A stretch of 64,000 nt of DNA, taken from contig NZ_FOBG01000001.1 in NCBI RefSeq assembly GCF_900109645.1, positions 1,240,001-1,304,000 of the forward strand, given 5' to 3'. The notes under the pieces were generated by a model. The model was given only the letters and a program-made list of their open reading frames with translations. It was not told the origin of the DNA and ran no database searches. How positions within the stretch are numbered: position 1 is the first letter of the stretch; each line of letters begins with the position of its first letter. Position numbers and translations under genes: made by a program. The stretch is from Duganella sp. CF402 (lineage in GTDB: Bacteria > Pseudomonadota > Gammaproteobacteria > Burkholderiales > Burkholderiaceae_D). Shown one piece after another: positions 1 through 7,738 of the stretch.

Positions 1-51
1 CTGGAAATCGAAGGCGCCAACCAGGCGCCGCGCGTGCGCCGGATACAGTAA
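1..51 (+). CDS. C-terminal end of an unidentified protein (partial)
   Basis: An open frame enters from the left edge and gives 16 residues (beginning LEIEGANQ, ending RRIQ) before a TAA at 49-51. The stop abuts the stop codon of the convergent ldcA gene with no gap, which suits a real gene end in a compact genome. The fragment is too short to assign a family. Confidence 0.4.
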   Translation: MEIEGANQAPRVRRIQ

Positions 52-972
52 TTACAGCGTCGGATAGTCGCTGACGGTCAGCGTGAACGCGCGCGGGCCG
101 GACACCAGCTGCGCCATGCCGCCATACGGCAGCGTGGCGCGCTCCTTGATGTGGCCGAACGGCAGGCCGGTCAGCACCGGCATCGGCAAGCGCTGGCGCA
201 GGTACGCCAGCATGGCGTCGAAGTCGTAGCCGTTGTCCGCCGGGTTCAGCTTGTAGCCGGAAAAATCGCCGAGCACCAGCGCCCGCTGGCCGTCGAGCGC
301 GCCGGCGTAGAACAGCTGCAGCAGCATGCGCTCGATGCGGTACGGATGCTCGCCGATATCCTCGATAAAGCAAATGCCGCGCTGCTCCGCCTGGAAATAC
401 GGCGTGCCGAGCAGGCTCACCATCATCGCCAGATTGCCGCCCCACAGCTTGCCGCTGACCTCCAGCGCCGGATTGTCGACGCCGCCATCGGGGACCGCGC
501 CGTGCACCGTGTGCACCGGGCCGCGCAGGCAGTGCCAGAACTGGTCCAGCGTGTACGTCACCGGCTCAGTACGAATAAAGTCATCACACATCATCGGGCC
601 GGCGAAGCTGATGCGGCCGGTCTGCTTCATCAGCGGCATCTGGAAGGCGGTGAAATCGCTGTAGCCGACGAACAGCTTGCCGCTGTCGGCCATCTTCTGG
701 AAATCGATGGCAGGCAGCAGGCGCGACATACCGTAGGAGCCGCGCAGCGCGATCACCACCTGCGCTTGCGGATCGGCCGCCGCCGCATTCAGCTGCGCCA
801 GGCGCCACTCGTCGGTGCCGCCGAAGCGCTGGAATTTCTTGTCGTCGTCGTAGTAGTCATGGACCAGATAGCCCTGCTGCCGCAGGCGCTGCACGCCCAG
901 CGTGTAGGCTTCGATGTCCAGCGGACGGCCGCTGGGCGCCGCAATGGCGATGCCGATGTTCGATGTGCTCAA
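52..972 (-). CDS. ldcA: LD-carboxypeptidase, peptidase family S66
   Basis: A cytoplasmic serine peptidase of the LdcA type, which removes the terminal D-alanine from muropeptide tetrapeptides during peptidoglycan recycling. At 306 residues it has family length. The expected Ser-Glu-His triad is visible: Ser105 in GYSDFT, Glu204 in FIEDIGEH and His274 in GLPFGH, with the conserved RGSYG at 77-81. No signal peptide is seen, which suits the cytoplasmic role. It is the last gene of a leftward run, 10 bases after the alpha/beta hydrolase, so it is probably co-transcribed with queE, queD, tadA and that hydrolase. Family assignment is firm; the exact muropeptide substrate is inferred. Confidence 0.92.
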   Translation of the reverse strand: MSTSNIGIAIAAPSGRPLDIEAYTLGVQRLRQQGYLVHDYYDDDKKFQRFGGTDEWRLAQLNAAAADPQAQVVIALRGSYGMSRLLPAIDFQKMADSGKLFVGYSDFTAFQMPLMKQTGRISFAGPMMCDDFIRTEPVTYTLDQFWHCLRGPVHTVHGAVPDGGVDNPALEVSGKLWGGNLAMMVSLLGTPYFQAEQRGICFIEDIGEHPYRIERMLLQLFYAGALDGQRALVLGDFSGYKLNPADNGYDFDAMLAYLRQRLPMPVLTGLPFGHIKERATLPYGGMAQLVSGPRAFTLTVSDYPTL

Positions 973-982
973 AATGCCTCTG

Positions 983-1924
983 TCAGTGATGGGTGCCGCT
1001 GCCCGCGCGCTGCGTGGCCGACGGGGGAAGTTCCGCCGTCATCTTACCGCGCAGGTGTTGGTCAAGCAAGGCAAGCAGGCGTTCATTCAGCTGCTGCGGC
1101 AAGTCGTGGCCCATGCCCTCGATGATGTGCAGGCTGGCGCCCGGTATCGCGTGCGCGGTGTCGATGCCGCAGGCGACCGGCACCAATGCATCGGCGGCGC
1201 CGTGGATCACCATCGCCGGACAGCGGATCTTGCGCAGCAGCGGCGTGCGGTCGCCGGAGGCGATGATGGCCAGCATCTGGCGCGTCACGCCGTCCGGGCT
1301 CGGACCGCGATCCAGCGCGCGCTCGATACCGAAGCGCAGCATCCGTTCGGGCGTCGGGAAGGCCGGGCTGCCGACCACGCGGTAGATATTCAGCACCCGC
1401 GCGATCACCGCCTGGCGGTCGTTCGGATCGGCCGGGCGCAGCATGGCGTTGCGCGCCGCTGCCGTGGGACCGGGCAAGCCGCGCCGCCCGCTGCTGGACA
1501 TGATGGAGGTGAGACTGAGGGTGCGCCCGGCAAAGCGCGAGGCGAAAATTTGCGCGATCATGCCGCCCATCGACATGCCCACGATATGGGCGCGGCCGAT
1601 GCCGAGCGCGTCGAGCAGGCCGAGCGCATCGTCGGCCATGTCATTGAGGGTGTAGCCGGCGGCGGGCTTCAGGCCCACCAGCGATTTGAAGTAAGCCCAG
1701 AACAGATTGCGTTTCTTGACATGATCGAGTTTGCTGGACAGGCCGATATCGCGGTTGTCGAAACGGATCACGTAATAGCCCTGCTCCACCAGGCCGTCGA
1801 TGAAATCCTGCGGCCACGCGATCAACTGCATGCCCAGCCCCATGATCAACAGCACCGGCGGGTCGAGCGGACTGCCGCTGGTTTCGTACGCGATTGTGAT
1901 GCCGTTTACTTGCGCGGTAGCCAA
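983..1924 (-). CDS. alpha/beta-fold hydrolase
   Basis: A 313-residue alpha/beta hydrolase. The oxyanion region (LLIMGLGMQ) is near residue 26, the nucleophile elbow GMSMGG places the serine at 118, an aspartate lies in GAADALVP, and the catalytic histidine is in GMGHDLP near the C terminus. Sequence style resembles the RdmC/methylesterase-like group, but the substrate cannot be read from sequence. No signal peptide, so probably cytoplasmic. It lies 41 bases after tadA and 10 bases before ldcA on the same strand, which suggests one operon; no functional link to cell-wall recycling is shown. Start chosen at the ATG at 1924, which begins the typical first beta strand (VNGITIAYE). Confidence 0.88.
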   Translation of the reverse strand: MATAQVNGITIAYETSGSPLDPPVLLIMGLGMQLIAWPQDFIDGLVEQGYYVIRFDNRDIGLSSKLDHVKKRNLFWAYFKSLVGLKPAAGYTLNDMADDALGLLDALGIGRAHIVGMSMGGMIAQIFASRFAGRTLSLTSIMSSSGRRGLPGPTAAARNAMLRPADPNDRQAVIARVLNIYRVVGSPAFPTPERMLRFGIERALDRGPSPDGVTRQMLAIIASGDRTPLLRKIRCPAMVIHGAADALVPVACGIDTAHAIPGASLHIIEGMGHDLPQQLNERLLALLDQHLRGKMTAELPPSATQRAGSGTHH

Positions 1925-1965
1925 GGCCTTCTCCCAAGTGATCCTTGGGAATCAGGATACCATTT

Positions 1966-2889
<924 letters not shown>

Positions 2890-2890
<1 letters not shown>

Positions 2891-3525
2891 TATGGTATCT
2901 GTAAAAGTTTATGGGTTTGCAGGCTCAGTTTCCATTTCGGATTGCGCTTGCAGGTTTCAATCGCCAGTTTGGTGTTGAACTCCGCCAGCGGGCCGTCCAT
3001 CGCCTGCACGTAGAAATTCTCGAAGTCCAGCTGTTCGTAGACCGACAGGTCTTGGTTGGTTTGCGGGATCACGACCTTGATTTCGCTGCCCTTCTTCACC
3101 ACCAGCTCGGAGCCCATTTTCGGGCTGACGCAGATCCAGTCCACGCCGTCCGGCACTGGCAGCGTGCCGTTGGTTTCAATCGCGATGGTGAAGCCAACCG
3201 CGTGCATGGCGTCGATCAGCGGCTTGTCCAGCTGCAGCAGCGGCTCGCCGCCGGTGAACACCACGTACTTGCTGGCGGCGTAGCTTGCCGGCCAGAGGGC
3301 GTTGATGGTCGCGGCCAGTTCTTCCGGCGTCTTGAACTTGCCCCCGCCTTCGCCGTCGGTGCCGACAAAGTCGGTGTCGCAGAACTGGCAAATGGCGCTG
3401 GCGCGGTCGCTCTCGCGGCCGGTCCACAGGTTGCAGCCCGAGAAGCGGCAGAACACCGCCGGACGCCCGGCGTGGGCGCCTTCACCCTGCAACGTGTAGA
3501 AAATCTCTTTAATGCTGTAAGTCAC
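2890..3525 (-). CDS. queE: 7-carboxy-7-deazaguanine synthase QueE (radical SAM)
   Basis: Radical SAM enzyme that rearranges 6-carboxytetrahydropterin to 7-carboxy-7-deazaguanine. The cluster-binding cysteines are spaced CX14CX2C (Cys31, Cys46, Cys49), not CX3CX2C; this variant is known from Burkholderia multivorans QueE, so it is a lineage feature and not damage. Substrate motif YTLQGEG is at residues 10-16 and the GGEP motif (TGGEPLLQ) follows mid-protein. The start is taken as the GTG at 3525, with a GGGA Shine-Dalgarno-like stretch six to ten bases upstream, giving 211 residues; a TTG at 3552 would add nine residues without better support. First gene of the queE-queD-tadA run. Confidence 0.93.
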
Positions 3526-3676
3526 GATAGTTCCCGATTGGACAACCCTCAATTATATCCCACGCCACACTTTTCCGGAAAGCATCGCTTCGTGTTGACG
3601 CAATGTTGACATTTCACAATGCTTCCGAGCGGCAAGCAGGCTAAGGTGGCTTGTGGCCATCACAGGAAGATACACC

Positions 3677-4438
3677 ATGAGATACGCGCCGCCTCTCCTT
3701 GAAATCGATATCGTCACCGCCGCCATCGTCGTGCTGCTGGCCGTCGCCGGCGTGCTGCTGTGGCGGCACCAGCGTGTGCAAGCCGCGCAGGCGCTGGACG
3801 AAGCGCAACGCCAGATCTGCCGGCTGGCCGCCAGCCAGCACTCGCTGCGCGACGCCGAACGCCGCCGCATCGCGCGCGACCTGCACGACGACCTGGGCCA
3901 GCACCTGCTGGCGCTGGGCCTCGACCTCGGCGCGCTGGCGTCCGCCCACCCTGCCCTGCGCCTGCCGCTGGAAGCGCTGCAGGAGCGCGTCGGCCAAGCC
4001 ACCCGCGCCATGCGCGCCATCGTCCACGACCTGCCGGGCGAAGCGCTGGAATCCGGGCTGGAAGGCGCGGTGCAGCAGCAGATCGCCCAGTTCTCGCGCC
4101 TGAGCGGCATACGCTGCCGGCTGGATGCCGAACCGGACGCGTTTGCCGCGCCGGACGGCGGCATCGAGGCGGTGCTGTACCGCGTGCTGCAAGAATCGTT
4201 GAGCAACATCGTACGCCATGCGCAGGCCTCGGAAGTGTGCGTCGGCCTGTGCCGGCAGGAGCACAGCCTGAGCCTGACCGTGCGCGACAACGGCGCCGGC
4301 CTGCCACAGCCGACCGCGCGGCGCGGACACGGACTGCGCGGCATCGCCCAGCGCGTGAGCGAGGCCGGCGGCCGCTTCGACATCGCCAGCACGCCAGGCG
4401 CGGGCACCGCGCTCACCATGTCTTTCCCCATCCAATAA
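3677..4438 (+). CDS. NarL-type sensor histidine kinase (HisKA_3)
   Basis: A 253-residue membrane-bound kinase. One transmembrane segment (about residues 11-29) precedes a HisKA_3 dimerisation domain with phospho-acceptor His70 in RDLHDDLGQH, then a HATPase_c domain with the N box (QESLSNIVRHA) and G box (DNGAGL, RGHGLRGI). There is almost no periplasmic loop, so the signal may be sensed in the membrane or through a partner. The start at 3677 is supported by AGGAAGA seven bases upstream; an ATG at 3653 lacks this. No LuxR-type response regulator lies next to it, so the partner is unknown. The next gene, a diguanylate cyclase, follows after 27 bases. Confidence 0.88.
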   Translation: MRYAPPLLEIDIVTAAIVVLLAVAGVLLWRHQRVQAAQALDEAQRQICRLAASQHSLRDAERRRIARDLHDDLGQHLLALGLDLGALASAHPALRLPLEALQERVGQATRAMRAIVHDLPGEALESGLEGAVQQQIAQFSRLSGIRCRLDAEPDAFAAPDGGIEAVLYRVLQESLSNIVRHAQASEVCVGLCRQEHSLSLTVRDNGAGLPQPTARRGHGLRGIAQRVSEAGGRFDIASTPGAGTALTMSFPIQ

Positions 4439-4465
4439 CAACGCAGTGACCATATAGGCGGCGCC

Positions 4466-5455
4466 ATGAGCGGAACACAAAAAATCCAGCACCTGATGGA
4501 ATTCTCCCAGCCGGACCAGCAGCACGGCTTTGCCCTCAAGCTGATGGAATTGCTGGTGATACCCACTTTCGTGATCGACATCCACGGCAAGGTCATCATC
4601 TGGAACCTGGCCTGCGAGCGCCTGACCGGCGTGCCGGCCTGGGAAGTGCTGGGTACCTCGGACCACTGGAAGCCGTTCTACCAGGAGCAGCGCCCCACCC
4701 TGGCCGACCTCGTGATCGAGGGCCGCAGCGCCGAGCTGCACCGCCTGTACCGCCAGCACGCGCGCCGCAACGACAGCGACAACAACCTGTGCGCGGAAAA
4801 CTGGTGCGACATGCCGCGCATCGGCCGCCGGCGCTACCTGGCCGCCGACGCCAGCCCCATCTTCGACAACGACGGCAAGCTGGTGGCGGTGGTGGAAACC
4901 CTGCGCGACGTCACCGATGAAAAGCGCGCGCAGGTGGCGCTGGAACAGCTGGCCACGCGCGACGGCCTGACCGGCCTGGCCAACCGCCGCTGCTTCGATG
5001 ATACGCTCAATGCGGAATGGCAGCGCGCCTTGCGCCAACAGCAGCCCTTGTCCCTGCTGATGGTCGATGTCGACAACTTCAAGCAGTACAACGACGCTTA
5101 CGGCCACCTGGGCGGCGACGAATGCCTGCAGCGCATCGCCACGGCGGTGTCCAGCGAGATGCGCGCCAACGACCTGGTGGCGCGCTACGGCGGCGAGGAA
5201 TTCGCGGTGATCCTGCCCAACCAGTCTTTGAAAGGCGCTGCCATCGTGGCCGAGCGCATCCGCTGCCGGGTCGAGCAGTTGCGCCTGCCGAATCTGGGCA
5301 GCAAGCAGCACGTGGTGACGGTCAGCATCGGCGCCGCCACCGCGCTGGCGGCGCCGGAAAACGACCCGAGCCAGCTGGTGGCCACGGCCGACTCGGCGCT
5401 GTACCGCGCCAAGCACATGGGCCGCAACCGCATCAGCCTGCCGGGGGCGGAATAG
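4466..5455 (+). CDS. PAS domain diguanylate cyclase
   Basis: A 329-residue soluble protein with an N-terminal PAS domain (about residues 25-155, followed by the PAC-like YLAADASPIFDNDG region) and a C-terminal GGDEF domain (about 160-325). The active-site loop is RYGGEEF, a catalytically competent form, and RAND five residues upstream is an intact RxxD inhibitory site, so product-inhibited c-di-GMP synthesis is predicted. There is no EAL domain and no membrane segment. It shares strand and close spacing with the upstream NarL-type kinase and is convergent with the next gene (stops four bases apart). The PAS ligand cannot be predicted. Confidence 0.92.
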   Translation: MSGTQKIQHLMEFSQPDQQHGFALKLMELLVIPTFVIDIHGKVIIWNLACERLTGVPAWEVLGTSDHWKPFYQEQRPTLADLVIEGRSAELHRLYRQHARRNDSDNNLCAENWCDMPRIGRRRYLAADASPIFDNDGKLVAVVETLRDVTDEKRAQVALEQLATRDGLTGLANRRCFDDTLNAEWQRALRQQQPLSLLMVDVDNFKQYNDAYGHLGGDECLQRIATAVSSEMRANDLVARYGGEEFAVILPNQSLKGAAIVAERIRCRVEQLRLPNLGSKQHVVTVSIGAATALAAPENDPSQLVATADSALYRAKHMGRNRISLPGAE

Positions 5456-5459
5456 CGGG

Positions 5460-5891
5460 TTAAAACGGCAGCGGCGCGCGGTCCGGGGCGATCCAGTCGC
5501 GCCGCGCCTCCTTCGAAAACAGCAAGTCCGGGCTCCAGTACTGCATCAGCCAGGCCTTGTCTCCATACGGGCTGCTCAGCAGTGCTTCGCACGCCATGTG
5601 CAACGGCGTGCCGGCCGGCTGGCGCGACAGGAAATCGCCCACCGCGCGCAGCGACGCCAGCGTAATCGTGTGGTGGTAGCCGCCGGTGTCGGTGTTGGCA
5701 GTGCCGGTGGCCTCGTTGTAGGCGCGGATGATGTCCGGCATCTGCGCCGGCGCATCAATGTCGGGCCGCACCGCCAGCAGCCAGGCCGCTGCGGCCAGAT
5801 GGGCGGCGTGGGTCCAGGCGGCCTTGGGCAGGCTGCGGTCCAGCAACCCCTGGCCGATGGCGTGAATCTCCTGGTCGGATTGAAAGTGCAT
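5460..5891 (-). CDS. conserved hypothetical protein
   Basis: A 143-residue soluble, histidine-rich protein with no signal peptide or membrane segment. Visible features are WTHAAHLAAAAWLL near residues 26-39, and YNEATGTANTDTGGYHHTIT near residues 58-77; repeated His residues (HAAH, YHH) could bind a metal, which is inference. The remainder looks helical. It is the last of three leftward genes after the secreted nuclease, three bases behind the small gene at 5895. I recognise it as the type of protein found in many proteobacteria without assigned function; no role is proposed. Confidence 0.75.
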   Translation of the reverse strand: MHFQSDQEIHAIGQGLLDRSLPKAAWTHAAHLAAAAWLLAVRPDIDAPAQMPDIIRAYNEATGTANTDTGGYHHTITLASLRAVGDFLSRQPAGTPLHMACEALLSSPYGDKAWLMQYWSPDLLFSKEARRDWIAPDRAPLPF

Positions 5892-5894
5892 GGC

Positions 5895-6143
5895 TTACTC
5901 GAACGGGTTGGCAACGGTGGCGACGGCGGGCGGCGGCAACTGGTCCGGCAGCGTCTGCGCTTCGAGCCTGGCCACCACGTCGGCCAGCAGTTGGTGCAGC
6001 GCGCGCGCATCCCGCAGGCCGGCCTTGTCGGCGGTGAGGTCGATATCGCCGCAAATGGTGACGCGGTCGAGCCGGTTCTCGATGCTCAGGCCGCCGATCT
6101 GCAGCACGTCGGATTCATTTTTATACGGTACAAACTTTTTCAT
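5895..6143 (-). CDS. small conserved hypothetical protein (82 aa)
   Basis: An 82-residue soluble, acidic protein (MKKFVPYKNES start; VLQIGGLSIENRLDRVTICGDIDL strand-rich core followed by a helix near 45-62). Its ATG overlaps the stop of the nuclease gene as ATGA (6140-6143), so its translation is probably coupled to the nuclease. No family is recognised. It may be an unrelated housekeeping protein or a partner of the nuclease; sequence alone does not decide. Confidence 0.7.
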   Translation of the reverse strand: MKKFVPYKNESDVLQIGGLSIENRLDRVTICGDIDLTADKAGLRDARALHQLLADVVARLEAQTLPDQLPPPAVATVANPFE

Positions 6144-6916
6144 CCCTTGCTCCCGTCTTTACGTTGGCGCACCTTCGGCATGCGCAGCAGCACCTGCTTC
6201 TGCGCCGCCGGCAGCGACGGCAGCAGGTTGATGCCGACCTTGTCTTCCAGCTGGGCGATGCTCAGCATTTCATACTGCGCATCGGCGCGGTTCTCAATGA
6301 AAAACGCGGCGCCGGCGCGCTGGCGCGGACTGTACACCAGTTTATACAAGTGGCTCGGCACCAGCACATTACCGATCTTTTGCAGGTTGCCGCCGATGAA
6401 GGCCGGACCGGTAATCACATACAGGTCGCCCTCCTTCTGCGCCAGCTTGCGCACCACGCCCTCGATGCCAGCCCAGACGTGGCGGTTATTCTCGGAATCC
6501 TGCGGCACCATGTTCGCCAGCGTGAAGCTTTCGTGCTGGGTTTCGCGGTCCGGCATGTCGCCGTTCGGGGCCATATGGCCACGGTCGTAGCCGCTGCGCG
6601 CGTAGTCGGCCAGTTCGGCGCGGGCGCGGCTTGGCAGGCGCGGCTCGGGATGGAAGGAATTCTCGCGCGACAGGTTCTTGGCGGCGGCGATGTTTTGCGC
6701 GGTCAGGTGTTCGGCCGACCACAGCGGCGTGCGCGTGATGCCGGAGTGCATGACGCCAAATACGCCGTAGCACAGCTCGGTCGTGGCGGCGCTCATTTTG
6801 GGGTTGCGGATTTCCGGCAGGCGGCCGTCGACATAATGGGATGGGCATTCGCCCGCCGAGGCCAGGCTGGCCGCCAGCAGCGCAGCGGCGGCCAAGGTGC
6901 GATGAAACAGTGACAT
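6140..6916 (-). CDS. secreted DNA/RNA non-specific endonuclease
   Basis: A 258-residue beta-beta-alpha-metal nuclease of the NUC1/Serratia family that cleaves DNA and RNA without sequence preference. Residues 1-21 form a clear signal peptide ending in ASA, so it is exported to the periplasm or beyond. The catalytic motif DRGHMAP gives His114, and NMVPQ (135-139) with the following ENN supplies the metal-binding asparagines. It is the first of three closely spaced leftward genes, coupled by ATGA to the 82-residue gene. A role in nutrient scavenging or defence against external DNA is inference. Confidence 0.92.
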   Translation of the reverse strand: MSLFHRTLAAAALLAASLASAGECPSHYVDGRLPEIRNPKMSAATTELCYGVFGVMHSGITRTPLWSAEHLTAQNIAAAKNLSRENSFHPEPRLPSRARAELADYARSGYDRGHMAPNGDMPDRETQHESFTLANMVPQDSENNRHVWAGIEGVVRKLAQKEGDLYVITGPAFIGGNLQKIGNVLVPSHLYKLVYSPRQRAGAAFFIENRADAQYEMLSIAQLEDKVGINLLPSLPAAQKQVLLRMPKVRQRKDGSKG

Positions 6917-7064
6917 ATCTTCCTAGAAACATTGTGGTCACTGCATTCTAGCGGACGACCGCGCCATCGGCATAGTGTGCATTGAGCTCAAGAATCGTTG
7001 TATTTTCAGCAGTAAAGTGCAAAAGTGATAATTAGATAGAATTTTGACAAAACTATGGATGAGA

Positions 7065-7084
7065 ATGTAGGAGTTATCCTACAT
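7065..7084. promoter_or_regulatory. perfect palindromic leader element
   Basis: ATGTAGGA and TCCTACAT form eight-base perfect arms around a four-base GTTA centre. It lies between a TTGACA-like hexamer (7044-7049) in an AT-rich stretch and the Shine-Dalgarno (AAGGGG, 7088-7093) of the lipoprotein gene at 7100. It could be an operator or a transcript hairpin; no -10 box is convincing. Confidence 0.5.
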
Positions 7085-7099
7085 ATCAAGGGGCGGACA

Positions 7100-7726
7100 A
7101 TGACTGGAGTTGCGACAAGTATATGGCGGTATCGCTGCGCTTGGCTTTTGTGTTCCATCATCCTCACCGGTTGCTCGGCCTTTAAACCGGCGGAACGTAA
7201 TTACGCGGCCGCTTTGGCAGGAACGACGGCCTTGGCAATGACACCAAGCGCGGAAGTTGAGCAGGTCTACTATCTCGGCAGTTTCGATCCGCAAGAGCAA
7301 CTCCCTCCGGCCATCTACCGCATCAGGGTACGCGGCCAATCAAGCATCCTGAATTCGACACGATTCGCGTCCGGCTGGGTGCCGGCGGAAATTGTCGACT
7401 CGCTCAACCGCAACATCACGGTGGACGCCCGTACCGGCGACGTCACCACCAGCGAGAAAGAGCCAAAGTCGACCCTGAGCGATACCGGGCGCGGCCTGGT
7501 GCTGTTTGGGCCGGAAGGTTTTCGGGAAGCGCCGCGTGGACATCGGCTGGTGATTCTGATGGGCTCCAATCCTGAAGTGGTCGAGCAGGCATTCTCGTCC
7601 GCATTGGGCTCGATCGCGCAGATTAAGTTTGGCGAATCGGGCGGCGAGCTCGATCGCAAACTGTTTTCCCAGCTGACCGCGCTGCATGCCGACAAAGAGC
7701 GCCTCAAAGCCGTGACCAATCCTTGA
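7100..7726 (+). CDS. predicted lipoprotein of unknown function (first gene of cassette)
   Basis: A 208-residue protein starting at the ATG at 7100, chosen because AAGGGG lies seven bases upstream and because it places a hydrophobic signal and the lipobox LTGC at the right distance; an ATG at 7055 would extend into the palindromic leader. After the lipidated cysteine comes Ser, which favours outer-membrane sorting. The mature part is soluble, mixed alpha/beta, with a central region (FDPQEQLPPAIYRIRVRG, then DTGRGLVLFGPEGFREAP) that I cannot match to a family. It is followed after 12 bases by a second lipoprotein gene and then a secreted protein; the three look like one unit. Confidence 0.82.
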   Translation: MTGVATSIWRYRCAWLLCSIILTGCSAFKPAERNYAAALAGTTALAMTPSAEVEQVYYLGSFDPQEQLPPAIYRIRVRGQSSILNSTRFASGWVPAEIVDSLNRNITVDARTGDVTTSEKEPKSTLSDTGRGLVLFGPEGFREAPRGHRLVILMGSNPEVVEQAFSSALGSIAQIKFGESGGELDRKLFSQLTALHADKERLKAVTNP

Positions 7727-7738
7727 CCGGGAGTTTCC

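Noticed and set aside
3089..3440. QueE suspected to be damaged because the CX3CX2C motif is missing
   Set aside because: CX14CX2C is an accepted variant in this lineage and the frame is intact.
3601..3640. TTGACA-like hexamers at 3595 and 3606 ahead of the NarL-type kinase as a sigma-70 promoter
   Set aside because: No -10 box lies at 16-18 bases from either, so no promoter is claimed.
3641..5416. 591-residue leftward open frame across the kinase and diguanylate cyclase
   Set aside because: It is antisense to two recognisable enzymes, is low-complexity His/Gln/Arg-rich sequence and has no family motif; typical of high-GC antisense frames.
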